Origin: Rhizophagus clarus
Taxonomy: Eukaryota; Glomeromycota; Glomeromycetes; Glomerales; Glomeraceae
Length of the DNA stretch: 64,000 bases
Direction of reading: 5' to 3'
NCBI GenBank assembly: GCA_015698045.1
Contig: BLAL01000194.1
Location: 1,612,001 to 1,676,000 of the forward strand
A program made the translations under genes and the position numbers. Below, piece by piece: positions 1 through 10,947 of the stretch (its first letter is position 1; the number at the start of each line of letters is the position of its first letter). The notes beneath the pieces were generated by a model. It did no database searches and was not told the DNA's origin. It saw only the letters and a list, made by a program, of their open reading frames with translations.

Positions 1-1
1 G

Positions 2-405
2 TCTCGTGATCGAACAAATCATCTAAATAGGAAGCATAAATGTAAACCCAGAAATATTCAAGAAGATCGAATAAATGAACCAGTTTCTGTTACTAAATCA
101 GATGTAGTCCCATCTTCTAGTCAAAAAGAGACTACACAATTATCTATAGAGGACTTAGCTAATTGGCTAGCGAATCCTGAAATAAAAAATAACCCAAGCA
201 TTATTAGTAAAAAGATCCCAAAAACAGATGCAGAATGGTTTAATTTAATGGGTCACAAAGCTGAGATATCCTATCAATCTGAAGAGGATCCTGAAGCAGG
301 ACCTGGTCCAGCAACTCAAGCTCATAGAGATGTTGAGCAACAAGACGCAATCCCAAAGGAACCTACTCAGAAGGATATTATCTTTAAAAAATGTCCAGTT
401 GGAAG
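2..405 (+). pseudogene. Maverick-like DNA polymerase, N-terminal part (cut by hAT insertion)
   Basis: An open frame enters from before the window and runs to the insertion at 406. Early residues include the pattern RTNHLNRKHKCKP, which looks like the end of a C2H2 zinc finger. A low-complexity hydrophilic linker follows, rich in Q, E, S and P. The frame on the far side of the insertion (from 2046) continues this one exactly once one copy of the 8-bp duplication is discounted, so both belong to one gene with a long N-terminal extension before the exonuclease domain. The function of the extension is unknown; DNA binding is suggested only by the finger-like motif. The true start lies outside the window. 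Confidence 0.6.
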
Positions 406-621
406 TAAAGATGTGTCCGCAATACTCTAATTGCGGATTAATTGCGATTTGCGATATTGCGGAACATTGCGGATTTTGAAGAATAATTATTCGCAAATCC
501 GCAATCGCAAATAATCCGCAAATCCGCAAATAATCCGCAAATCCGCAAATAATCCACAAATAATCCGAATAATCTCAAAAATTATGATTGACTGTAGATC
601 ATCTTCACATGATCATTTTTT

Positions 622-1650
622 TAAAAAGTGGACAATTTTGTCCATTTTGTAAACTCATGAATCATGTTAATTTAATCTTTGCAATAAAATATAACCAAAT
701 TTATTTATATACTAAAAAGTGGACAATTTTGTCCATTTTGTAAACTCATGAATCATGTTAATTTAATCTTCGCAATTAAATATAACCAAATTTATTTATA
801 TACTAAAAAGTGGACAATTTTGTCCATTTTGTAAACTCATGAATCATGTTAATTTAATCTTTGCAATAAAATATAACCAAATTTATTTATATACTAAAAA
901 GTGGACAATTTTGTCCATTTTGTAAACTCATGAATCATGTTAATTTAATCTTCGCAATTAAATATAACCAAATTTATTTATATACTAAAAAGTGGACAAT
1001 TTTGTCCATTTTGTAAACTCATGAATCATGTTAATTTAATCTTCGCAATTAAATATAACCAAATTTATTTATATACTAAAAAGTGGACAATTTTGTCCAT
1101 TTTGTAAACTCATGAATCATGTTAATTTAATCTTTGCAATAAAATATAACCAAATTTATTTATATACTAAAAAGTGGACAATTTTGTCCATTTTGTAAAC
1201 TCATGAATCATGTTAATTTAATCTTCGCAATTAAATATAACCAAATTTATTTATATACTAAAAAGTGGACAATTTTGTCCATTTTGTAAACTCATGAATC
1301 ATGTTAATTTAATCTTCGCAATTAAATATAACCAAATTTATTTATATACTAAAAAGTGGACAATTTTGTCCATTTTGTAAACTCATGAATCATGTTAATT
1401 TAATCTTTGCAATAAAATATAACCAAATTTATTTATATACTAAAAAGTGGACAATTTTGTCCATTTTGTAAACTCATGAATCATGTTAATTTAATCTTCG
1501 CAATTAAATATAACCAAATTTATTTATATACTAAAAAGTGGACAATTTTGTCCATTTTGTAAACTTATGAATCATGTTAATTTAATCTTCGCAATTAAAT
1601 ATAACCAAATTTATTTATATACTAAAAGTGAACAATTTTGTCCACTTATT
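622..1650. repeat. 91-bp satellite array with higher-order ABB structure
   Basis: Eleven full copies plus a partial one have an exact 91-bp period (starts at 622, 713, 804 and so on to 1532, then 1623). Each contains the near-palindrome TGGACAATTTTGTCCA. Two variants differ at the motif TCTTTGCAATAAAATA (A) versus TCTTCGCAATTAAATA (B). Their order is A B, then A B B three times, giving a 273-bp higher-order unit. Divergence is otherwise almost nil, implying recent expansion. Confidence 0.93.
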
Positions 1651-1740
1651 CGCAAATTTGCGATAATGTAAATTATTTGCAGATTTGCAGATTATTTGCG
1701 ATACTATACAGATTTGCGGATTATTTGCGGGTTTGCGGAT

Positions 1741-1935
1741 TTGCGGGTTATTTGCGGTACTATAAATTATTTGCGGGTTATTTGCGGTACTATAAATTAT
1801 TTGCGGGTTATTTGCGGTACTATAAATTATTTGCGGGTTATTTGCGGTACTATAAATTATTTGCGGGTTATTTGCGGTACTATAAATTATTTGCGGGTTA
1901 TTTGCGGTACTATAAATTATTTGCGGGTTATTTGC
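1741..1935. repeat. 30-bp tandem repeat, six perfect copies
   Basis: The unit TTGCGGGTTATTTGCGGTAC plus TATAAATTAT is repeated six times without a change from 1741 to 1920, then a degenerate partial copy. It is built from the same TTTGCGG motif as the subterminal regions of the surrounding hAT element. Because 30 is a multiple of three, the array creates false open frames. Confidence 0.95.
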
Positions 1936-2045
1936 GGGTTTGCAGATTATTTGCGGGTTTGCGAATTACTAAGCGCAATTAATTTCCAAAACCCGCAATA
2001 TTGCGGATTTTGGAAATCAATTGAGGACCCATCTTTAGTTGGAAG

Positions 2046-3402
2046 GGATCCAGAAAGACCGCATAGAAATCGTTCATTAATGAGCAAATGGGTGGGCAAA
2101 ATCCCCCATCCAGATGACAATCCAACATATGAATTTATTAAACCAATAGCTAAGCCAAAAGAATATAAAAAATTACCATACATGCCTCAACTTATAGGAT
2201 TAATTCGTCCAAAAATAAAGGAAGTTCTTCAAACAGAGCTTCATAAAAAAGATCAAATAAAATCAGCCATAGTAGCATTGTACCAATATTCAATTGCTAA
2301 AAGAAAGCCAGATGATACAAGCGAACCAACAGAAGTAGAGAAATATCATAGAGGAAATATGCGACCAATTCTTTTAAAAGAGGATATAGAGGAGCACATA
2401 ACCAAAACTATTGGGGAAATAGATGTGCAAATTGAGGAAACATTAAAGAAAAGATCTCGTTATATTCTCAAACTAATTCTTGAAATATCTATTGAGACAT
2501 ATACACTTCGTAGAGCCTTTGGAAGGTCTTACAATCCTACTCCCTCAAAGCTTGCTAACAAAAAGTGTACCATCAATCCAGACAATTAAGATCTTATAGA
2601 TCTGGAAACAAATAAACCATCAGAGAAATGTCTTCAAGGGGCATTAGGTGCATATTTTGCATATCATGATGGACATACAGACCACATAGGCTGGCGTATA
2701 TTTAGGGCAAAGAATCTTAAACCATATCTAGAGCGGGTAAAGTTGGATGGTATCCCCATGCCAACACCAGTTTCCCCTCACATCTTTAATAAAATCGAGG
2801 AGATGAATCCTGATATTTCCATAAATGTCTGGAATTGGAAGGAGGAAACAGCTACCCCCAAACCCGTTATTTATAGTAAGAACTATAACAGATCACATAT
2901 TATCCATCTTATGGCCCTTACAGATATTACAAAATCTGAAGAAGGAAAATATGGGCAAAAGAATCACTTTCTATGGATTAAGAACCCAGATGGGTTAGTA
3001 TATAAGGATAATGCTTACAAAGTTAAAAAGCATCTTTGCAACCGATGCTTCCAAAGTTTTAATTCTGAAAAATCCCTAGACTATCATCAGAAATGGTGTT
3101 TTGGACTGGATGAAGCCCCACAAAGAGTCACAATGCCTGTAAAAGATGTTAATGACTTTGAAGAATTCAGAAACTATGGATGTCAGATCAATGCCCCATG
3201 TGTCATTATAGCAGATTTCGAGTCATTAAAAAAGAAGTGTAACACACATTATGGTGGAAATATGCGAAAGCTAGCAGAAGAAGAAGCTAATAGTTTTAGC
3301 TATTCAGTCCACTGGATTGATACTGGAGAAACATGGGCCCATTCTTATATCGTGAAGAAAATGCCACAGAAGAATTCGTCTGAAGGATCGATCAAAAATT
3401 GA
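2046..3402 (+). pseudogene. Maverick-like family B DNA polymerase: N-terminal region and exonuclease motif I
   Basis: This continues the frame from 405. It holds a basic and helical extension, then a segment with CLQGALGAYFAYHDGHTDH, a C2-H-C finger-like motif (CNRCFQSFNSEKSLDYHQKW, about 3040-3100), and IADFESL near 3210, which fits exonuclease motif I (DxE) of protein-primed family B polymerases. There is one in-frame TAA at 2587-2589, and a frame change occurs around 3385-3400. The position before a convergent Gag-like gene and the later motifs A-C support a Maverick/Polinton replication gene. Confidence 0.8.
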
Positions 3403-4900
3403 TAAAAATAAATAGGGTCTTAGCTGTTAAGCATGAGCGTATTATTACAGATGACTACCAAAGAAGATTCAAGGAGGCTGATCGGTGTTGGATCTGTGAA
3501 GACAAGTTCAGTATAGATACAGATGTGATTAATATGTTAGAAAGAAAGATTGCAAATCTTACTGCCAAGCTTACAGAAATTGTTCAGGATCCTATATCAT
3601 ATAATAAGATGGCTTCACCTAGAGATATATCCAAGAGAATCTTAGAAATGGAAAAGAATAACGTATTAGAAAAGGATCTCAAAAATCTCTATATAGAGTT
3701 GCTAAAAGCTGTTAAGAATCCCGAAGACTATAAATTCCTAAAATCTGCTTTAAGTAAAGCCCAAACTGATTTATCTAAAGAAGAAGCTAGGGATAAAAAG
3801 GTCTGGGATCACTGTCATATCACAGGTGAGTTCTGAGGGGCATCTCACAATTCATGTAATCTTAAACTTCAGATTGAGCCATGGAAGATACCAATCCCAG
3901 TTATATTTCACAACTTCCGGGGATATGACTCTCACTTGATTTGTGAATCTATCAGACGCTCGGCTAATTCTCTTCAAATCTCAGTCATTGCTGAAACTTT
4001 TGAACGATACAAGTCAATAAAGGTAGGTCAGCTTAAGTATATTGATAGTATGCAGTTCATGAATAGTAGCTTGGCCAATCTTACAAAAAATTTGGGAGAT
4101 AACTACCCAATTACAACCGAGTATTTCAAAAAGCAAGGCTATACAACCGAACAGATTTCCCTAGCATATCGTAAGGGAGTCTTTCCTTATGAGTATATTA
4201 CTTCTCATGACCGATTCAATGAAACAGAACTACCTCCAATTCAAGAATTTCATAGTGTCTTTGGAGGTAAGATTTCTCAAGAGGATTATGAGCATGCCCA
4301 GAAGGTATGGAAGGAATTCGGATGCAAAAACTTGGAAGAATATAATGATCTCTATCTCAAGATAGACGTACTTAGTCTAGCAGATGTCTGGACAACATTT
4401 CGAAAGACATCCATACATCATTATGGTCTTGATCCCACCCATTATGTATCTGCGCCTTCTCTATCCTGGGATGCCATGCTTAAGATGACCAAGGTCAAGA
4501 TCGAACTATTCACAGAAATGGCCATGCATGACTTCATTGAAAAGGCCAAGCGGGGTGGTATTGCTATAGCAGTACATAGACATTTTAAAGCAAATAATCC
4601 TAGCATTGGAGAGGAATTCGACCCATCCTAACCCACAACATGGATCTCATATGTCGATGCAAATAATCTTTATGGATGGGCAATGAGTCAGTTCCTTCCA
4701 GTCGGAAATTATAAGTGGGTTGCTAGTCGGGAATATCTAAAGAATAATTTCAAAATGCAAAAGAAATATCTTGAAATGATTCTTAAGACTAGCGCAGATG
4801 CACAACGTGGATTCTTCTTAATGATTAATTCTCATTTCCCCCTAAAAACTCACAACTATTTGAGGGACTTACCACAGCTGTGGAAAATGTCGCAGTAAAA
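3399..4900 (+). pseudogene. Maverick-like family B DNA polymerase: zinc module, exonuclease and motif A
   Basis: This is the next segment of the same polymerase in a shifted frame. It has CWIC near 3489, then DHCHITG (3810-3830) and HNSCN just after, a pattern resembling the endonuclease VII/HNH zinc fold often seen in these polymerases. HNFRGYDSHL (about 3910-3940) fits exonuclease motif II. YVDANNLYGWAMSQ (about 4650-4695) is polymerase motif A. In-frame stops are TGA at 3834-3836, where the conserved position is an Arg codon in relatives, and TAA at 4629-4631. A frame change follows near 4870. Confidence 0.85.
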
Positions 4901-6078
4901 AAGGATATGCTATGCCCATACAATGCCAAGCTTGTGAATGATATGGATGGTAGATGATTCTATGCAACAGAAAAACTAGTCCCTCATCTTGGCCCACGAA
5001 AAAATTATGTCATTCATTATCAAGAGCTCCAGTATTATATAAAGTTAGGCATGGTTGTAGATGAGGTCACAGAAATCTTGTCATTTGACCAGACAAATTG
5101 GTTGGCCCCATATATTGCTAAGAATACAAAGTTGCGCCAGAAAGCCAAGAATGCTTTCGAAAAAGACTTCTTCAAGCTCATGAATAATTCAGTATATGGC
5201 AAGATTATGAAAAATGTCCGAAAGTACCAGGATGTTAAGATCATGACCTGTAATAATGAGTCAGATGAGAAGAAGTTTCTCAAGAAAATACATAGTCCAA
5301 ATTTCAAGTATGGCAGACCGCTTGGAGATACACTAGTAGGCGCACATATGGGAAAGGCAAGTGTAGTTCTCAACAAGCCTATCATAGTTGGAGCATCCGT
5401 TTTGGGACTCAGCAAGCTCCTAATGTACCGCTTCTGGTATAACTATGTAAAGAAAAAATATGGGGATAAGGCTAGACTTGGATATATGGATACTGATTCC
5501 TTTATATTTATGGTTGAGACTGAAGATATCTATAAAGATATGGCAGAACAACCAGATATCTTTGATCTTAATGATTCGAAAACTATTGGGCTTTTCAAAG
5601 ATGAGACTCCAGGAAATGTGATTACTGAGTCATTTCACATCCGAGCAAAATCATACCACTATGTCTTGGCTGATAAATCCACAAAGTCGAAGCATAAAGG
5701 GGTCAGCAAGAAGGGTATGAATGAAATGGCAGAGAACACATATCCCGAAAGTAAATCCCCATTAACTCAAGTATATCAGGATTGTCTATTCCAGAAAAAG
5801 GTATTCTATGCCAAGAATATAGGATTCCGATCAAAAGATTATGTTATATCTTTGGTCGAGTCTGAGAAGAAGGCTCTCTATCCCATAGATACTAAGCACT
5901 GGATATTATCAGATGGGATAACTATTTACCATATTTCCATTGGCGCATTATATTTTATAAGAATATGGTAAAAGCTAATATTCCTCATGAACAGGCAGAA
6001 AAAAGAGCTATGAGGGCCAAGCTCCTGGAGAAATATCTAAACGAATGTGTGTTTCACATATCTAATCTTCAGGCATAA
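4871..6078 (+). pseudogene. Maverick-like family B DNA polymerase: motifs B and C, C-terminus
   Basis: This is the C-terminal third of the polymerase. Motif B is KLMNNSVYGKI near 5175-5210 and motif C is GYMDTDSF near 5482-5505, carrying the catalytic Asp pair. Farther on is KHKGVSKKGMNEM near 5690-5730, the KxY-like thumb region. In-frame TGA at 4955-4957; a last frame change near 5925 moves the end to a stop at 6076-6078. All catalytic motifs are readable, so decay is fairly recent, but the gene as it stands cannot make a full polymerase. Confidence 0.87.
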
Positions 6079-6772
6079 GCTAGATAGTGATGTGTAGTCA
6101 GATCACATACATTATTATATTATTTTTCTGACATAATAATATTATTTACTGCGCCATGTACGTGACATTGTGAATTCGGTTCACATTCTCTGAAATAAAT
6201 TTGATATGTAATTAGCTCTTAAGAGATCTGCATATATAATAATAAAGTTCGCCCATATCGGGCCTTTCTCTTTTTTTTTAATTCATGTATAATCATAAAT
6301 GTGTTTATCGTCCATAAGAAGTAAATCGACTAAATTCATTCTTAGATGATTCAAAAATCGTTCTAGAATCATTCTTGGATGATCTTAGATCAATCTTAGA
6401 TGAATCTGTGATTGTTCTAGAATCAATCTTAGATGAACACGTGATCATTCTAGACAGAAACTTTTACTAAAAATATACTTTCCGAGTGCGTGTCTAACCC
6501 CATTCAAGTTCATTCCAGTTTCACTTTAGATTCTTTGTTGACTCGACCTGACTCTTTGTCGACTCGATCTGACTCTTTGTTAACTCGACCTGACTCTTTG
6601 TCGACTTGACCTGACTCTTTGTTGACTCGACTTTGACCAAATGTAGACTCTTCATTGACTCGACTTTGACCCAATGTAGACTCGCCATTAGTCCAACACT
6701 TAGTTAATTTATGACGTAAAAATAAATAAGGATATCTGAATTCCTTTCCACAATACTGACAAGTTCGATCAA
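6079..6772. repeat. Intergenic stretch with short tandem repeats between convergent genes
   Basis: It lies between the polymerase 3' end and the Gag-like 3' end. Around 6345-6455 are imperfect copies of GATTGTTCTAGAATCAATCT. From about 6530 to 6634 a 21-bp unit built on TGACTCTTTGTCGACTCGACC is repeated about five times, then two copies of a roughly 33-bp GACTCGACTTTGACC unit run to about 6690. No coding potential seen. Confidence 0.75.
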
Positions 6773-7855
6773 CTAGTTTTTTTTTACAGGTTCTGGTTGT
6801 TTTCCCACAGTAAAAACATTTCGCTGGGACTTGTGAACTGATAGGGGGATGGTAATAGTTTTTCCATTAGATGTAGCCTTAAATTCTCCTTTTATTAAAG
6901 GCTCCCATCCAGCCTGATATTGCCATTGCGTTCCAAGAATTACTAAAGATTTAGCATTTCCATTCTGATCTTTTTCCGCAGGCACAACAGAAAATTCATC
7001 TGTTATAGTGGCTGTATTTTCTCTGGAACCAATTGTTATGGGAACATTGTCCATAGTGCCGATGGATATGGATTGACTTGCGACTCCATTAAGCGCATGA
7101 ATTTTTTTCCTATTAATTTTAATACCTAAAAGCTCTTCGACAAGTTCAGCAATGTTATCAGAAAATATGGAAGAATCAGAGCCTGTATTAATCATTGCGC
7201 AAGGTATTACCAAACCTCCTATTTTACAATAAATAGTCGTAACATCGTCAGCATCCTTTATTTGTAAAAAATTTATCTCTAGAGGCTTGGGCCAGTATAT
7301 ATTAACTATGTCACTTTTTTTTTCTGCTGAACGCCTCTGGGCATATGCCTTAATAGCATGGTTTAGAATATGTGAAGGTGCAGTCTCTTAATGATTCTCT
7401 GAATTGTTAACTATTATACCATCCATGGTATTGATTGAAGACTTTGCATTCTTTTCTGATAGGACATCTAAAAGGGGCTTCTGCTCGGTATTTACTGCTT
7501 GCAATAGTGGAAATAAAATATCTTGAACTTTGCTTGTAACATTCTTCCATGCTAATTCCCTTCTTTTAACCGTATCATTTGGCATAACAGTATTTAAGCA
7601 ATGGTCATTTAATTTGGGGAATATTGTATTAATAAATTTCGAAATTTCTATAAGAATCTCTCTAGGACAATGGGGGACTAATGATGATATAAAAGATTTT
7701 AAGGCTATTTGATACATTTGATCTGTAGCTATATGAAGCGCCTCATGGCTATTGCCTAATGATTTGCTAGCACGAGATTTGGAAGTAGGGGATTTCTTGG
7801 TTACTCCTTCTTTCAGTTTGGCACTCTTTTTCATAGGTACTTCACTTCGTACCAC
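6773..7855 (-). pseudogene. Gag-Pro polyprotein, C-terminal part: retropepsin-like aspartic protease
   Basis: Minus-strand frame with an in-frame TAA near 7388. The N-terminal half is Lys/Ser-rich, then mostly helical. The C-terminal half has AMINTGSDSSIF near 7190, matching the active-site region of retropepsin-like proteases except that the expected DTG is NTG, so the catalytic Asp may be lost. A second strand motif with ILGTQWQ follows. The C-terminus is reached at 6773 with no reverse transcriptase or RNase H after it. It is preceded in the same gene by a CCHC knuckle and a capsid-like region, from which it is separated by a frame change in an A-rich run near 7860. Its partners are the pol B gene (convergent) and integrase gene (divergent). 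Confidence 0.7.
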
Positions 7856-8082
7856 TTTTTTTTTACAGCATAGCAGTTTTGGGATTCGTCAGTATCAATA
7901 TATTCATCATCTTCTTCTACTTCCTCTTCTTCAGAATCCTCTATATATTCTTCTATGTATTCTTCTTCAGAGTCTTCAGGATCTTCTACCTTATCCTGGT
8001 ATACATAATTAACCTTCTTAGTCTGCTTGCCTTTGGGGCAATTAACCTTTGTATGACCAGCTTTTCCACATGCTGAACAATG
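7856..8082 (-). pseudogene. Gag-Pro polyprotein: CCHC zinc knuckle and acidic linker
   Basis: Just after an in-frame TGA at the end of the capsid-like region, the frame continues with CSACGKAGHTKVNC, a canonical CX2CX4HX4C retroviral-type zinc knuckle that normally binds nucleic acid. A strongly acidic linker of Glu, Asp and Tyr follows. The frame is lost at a run of nine A (minus strand) near 7860. The knuckle between capsid-like and protease-like parts is the classical order in Gag-Pro proteins. Confidence 0.8.
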
Positions 8083-9009
8083 TCAGGTTTGCTTTGCAGA
8101 TGCTTTTAGTATTACCTTTCTAACAACTTTCTTTGTGGCATAGGCACTTCTGGGTGTAAAGGGACTCTTTCTAACATGAGCTGTTTGACCTCCTAATCTC
8201 TTTTTAAGTTCTTCATAAATAAAATTTTCTAATGTTGCATCATCTGTTCCTATTCCTGTATATGCCAAATCACTTGCTAGACGAATTTTAAAATCATCTT
8301 TTTGTGGTTGAGCTGTATAATTAACTGGAGCTATTGCATGAGCTTGTATTCTTTTGCCTGCACTTTCATGCCATATATTACGCAAGTCTGTAAAAAATGC
8401 AATGACTGTAGCAGGATTAGCAATTCTAATTCTCATTTCTAAATCAGAAGGCAATTGATTAAATAGATAAGGTAAGGCATTAGCATCTGGCATTGCTTGT
8501 ACTAGTGGTTTGATTCGTTTTTCATAACTATCTGGAGTATCTGTCTCTAAAAACTTTTCATTAACAAGAGCAAATATAGCACTTTGGTTAGTCCCTATCA
8601 TAACTTCTCTATATTTTTCTCGCAACCAGTTTAGGAAGAGAGGTTCAGTATTAATAGCTGGATTACCTGCTGCATAAGGATCATTGGCAGGAACAGGTGC
8701 AAACCTACCTGTCATTTTATTTATTATAACTTGACATCTTGCAGCGGCATTAAAGGCAGCAACGGCTAAGGGACGTGCCATCTTATTTATATTTCTAAGC
8801 TTTTGATAATATATGTCTGGTGGTTCCTGCCCATCATAATTGGGTAATTGTGCAAATAATGGTGCTAATGTATGCATGACATCTTGTATTGTAGCCATGT
8901 TTCCTGGAGGATTGTTTTGTAAATTCAAAATAATTTGTCGTGAATTTAATTCCCTACCCTTCCATTTTTGGTATCTATTAAATACCCATGCTCGATTGAA
9001 TTCTGCCAA
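8083..9009 (-). pseudogene. Gag-like capsid region
   Basis: About 300 residues, mainly helical, with FLNWLREKYREV and SYEKRIKPLVQAMPDANALP, then SDLEMRIRIANPATVIAFFT. The pattern of short helices with a region like the major homology region, followed by a basic C-terminus and a CCHC knuckle, fits a retroelement Gag capsid. It lies between an upstream coiled-coil segment and the knuckle in the same frame. I recognise it by architecture, not by a specific family match. An alternative is an unrelated capsid protein of a Maverick-like virus that acquired a knuckle. Confidence 0.6.
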
Positions 9010-9790
9010 GTCTGCCTCAGCTTTACGCCTTCGAACTAATATTTAGAGAACTGCCTTTTCTTGTACTAATGTATTAATCCGATTTTGCTTTCTAAGGGCC
9101 ATTCTTTAACCATTAGTTTGCCTATCTTGAGCTATTTGCCACCAACGTCAACGCTCATTTACCTCATTATTATATACTAAAGTTAATAATCGTTCTCTTT
9201 GAAGACTATCATTTCTAGTATTTGTTAATTCATTCCTAAGGCCATTGATTCGATCATTAGCTATATGGTATAAACCTTGCATGTTAATAGCATCTTGAGC
9301 ATGTCTTTGCATAAGTTCACGAGCAGTTGTTAATGAAATTCGTATACCATTTAATGTATTTTTAAGGTTAAATGATGTATCCCCATCAATATATACCTCT
9401 ACCCGATCTAATGCTGTAGCAATATTTATTAAAATATCAAGTATGGCCATATTTTCTTTCTCTGGTCATTCTTCTTCTTTAGAATGTTTATTACTAGATT
9501 TAGATAATTCTTGTATATGAGATTTAAGTTTATCTATTGTGTCTTCTAGCTGGATAATTCGATTATCTTGATTAACTAATGCCTCCTCTTTTAGCTCCAG
9601 GTGATCCTGATATTTTTTAAGTTCACCTAGAATAACCTTATATTTATCCTTTAGCTAATTAACTTCTTCATCATAAGATTGTAGATTCTTTTCAAGATGA
9701 GAAATATATCGCTCACAGGCTTTAATTTCCTCTTCAAGTTTGCGGATTTTCTTTTGTACTAACTTTATCCCTAGATCAAAGTTGCTGTTT
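9010..9790 (-). pseudogene. Gag-like polyprotein, N-terminal coiled-coil region
   Basis: One continuous minus-strand frame from about 9790 into the capsid-like region, broken by several stops: a TAG near 9657, a TGA near 9465, and TGA/TAA codons between 9045 and 9150. All could come from CAG, CAA, CGA or TGG by one transition. The first part is a Glu/Lys-rich coiled coil (KIRKLEEEIKACERYISHLE and later heptads). The second, from about 9450, is helical. The start codon was not found. Its 5' end lies head-to-head with the integrase gene, with almost no gap, so the two probably shared a divergent promoter. Confidence 0.6.
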
Positions 9791-9803
9791 AGTTATTCAA
9801 GAT

Positions 9804-10947
9804 ATGTCTGATCAACTCCCATTATTACCTATTATTTCTATAGATTCTGGTAAGGCTCAAAATCTTGATATTTCTATTGCTTTGAAAAAGATTTATTATC
9901 AGCCTATTGGTTATTATCAAAATGCTAAAAAATTACATGAAGCTTCTCTGAAAGCTGGGTATGATTTTAGTTTAGACGAAGTGGAGGACTGGCTTGAGAG
10001 ACAAGCTATACACCAAATACATAAGCCTCGTCCTAGATATATTCCTTGTGCAAGTTTTACCTCTATTACTACTCCCAATGAAGTCCATCAGGCAGATATT
10101 CTTTACATGCCTTATGATAAAGTAGGACGAATTACATATCTTTTTTGCCTCAATATTGTGGACGTGGCTTCGAGATATAAAGTATTTATTCCTATTGGTG
10201 CATATAGTGTCAAGGATAGGCAGGGAATCTTAACTTCAAAGATTATTGCTAGAGCTCTTAAAGAGAAATATGATAACCCTGAGTATCCTCTTGTATGGCC
10301 AAAATTATTAATCACTGATAGGAGTTCTGAATTTAAGGGACAATGTGAGGTACTTATGATGGAACATAATGTAAAAATTCAGAAGGCTAAATCTAAGCGT
10401 ACTATGAATATTATTGAAAGATATAATCGTACCTTGGTTGAAAAACTATTTCCTTCTCAGGATGCTTCTGATCTCTTGTCTTTGCATTTAAATGATCATT
10501 CTAGAGCTTGGGTGAAAAATTTGCCTTTAGTTGTTGAGAACATTAATAATTCTATCACACGTCAGATAGGTATTTCTCCAGTTGAGGTTATTGAAAAAGA
10601 AGAGGTCTTTGCTAAGCCTTCTTATTCTCGTGATGGTCTAATAGGTTTTGATGAAGAGAAGCTTTCTAGTAATGTTCTTGTTCGTTATTTACTTTATCCT
10701 GGTGATTTGGAGGGTGGAAGACGTCATGCTGGTGATTTGAATTGGTCTCCTCATATTTATCATATCCGTCAATCTATGGTACAAAAAAATAAGCCAGTCT
10801 TATACTAACTGGAAGAAATCCCCTTTAGGCTAATTGATAATGATGATTATATTTTCAAACGTTCTGAAAGATCTTTTGTTTGAGAAGAATTGATGGTTAT
10901 TCCCTTTGATACAGAATTACCTCCTCAGTGGGTCTTATCAAATTAAC
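9804..10947 (+). pseudogene. Maverick/Polinton-type DDE integrase
   Basis: ATG at 9804. The N-terminal region (VEDWLERQAIHQIHKPRP) matches the segment before the catalytic core in Maverick c-integrases rather than an HHCC finger of retroviral integrases. Core residues are D in HQADILYMP (about residue 98), D in LLITDRSSEF (about 172) and E in NIIERYNRTL (about 202), the D,D(35)E layout of rve integrases. The C-terminal chromo-like part has VRYLLYPGDLEGGRRHAG. The frame meets a TAA at 10806-10808 and a TGA near 10892 but continues to a stop at 10945-10947, so the C-terminus is damaged. It would have inserted the element's DNA ends. Confidence 0.85.

Larger units (their letters stand above)
406..2037. 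mobile_element. Non-autonomous hAT-type element with satellite interior, 1632 bp
   Basis: It is flanked by a perfect 8-bp duplication GTTGGAAG (398-405 and 2038-2045). The terminal inverted repeats begin TAAAGATGTGTCCGCAAT on the left and TAAAGATGGGTCCTCAAT on the right, 18 bp with two mismatches. The 5'-YARNG start and 8-bp duplication are hallmarks of the hAT superfamily. The subterminal regions (about 427-560 and 1675-2010) carry inverted clusters of the motif TTTGCGGATTA. The interior is two tandem arrays and encodes no transposase. It sits inside the polymerase reading frame, so it disabled that gene or arrived after the gene was dead. Confidence 0.88.

Noticed and set aside
245-559. Minus-strand open frame over the hAT left end
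   Set aside because: It arises from the TTTGCGG repeats and the shadow of the real plus-strand frame; no protein motif.
622-1650. CRISPR array
   Set aside because: Units are 91 bp, abut directly with no unique spacers, and the context is eukaryotic.
1638-1982. Open frames encoding repeated YLRYYKLFAG or YLRVICGTIN
   Set aside because: They are by-products of the 30-bp (multiple of three) tandem repeat; not conserved as proteins.
6773-9790. Complete LTR retrotransposon
   Set aside because: No reverse transcriptase, RNase H, LTRs, primer-binding site or target duplication could be found around the Gag-Pro block.
9804-10947. Retroviral-type integrase belonging to the Gag-Pro gene
   Set aside because: It is on the opposite strand, lacks an HHCC finger and has the Maverick-type N- and C-terminal segments.
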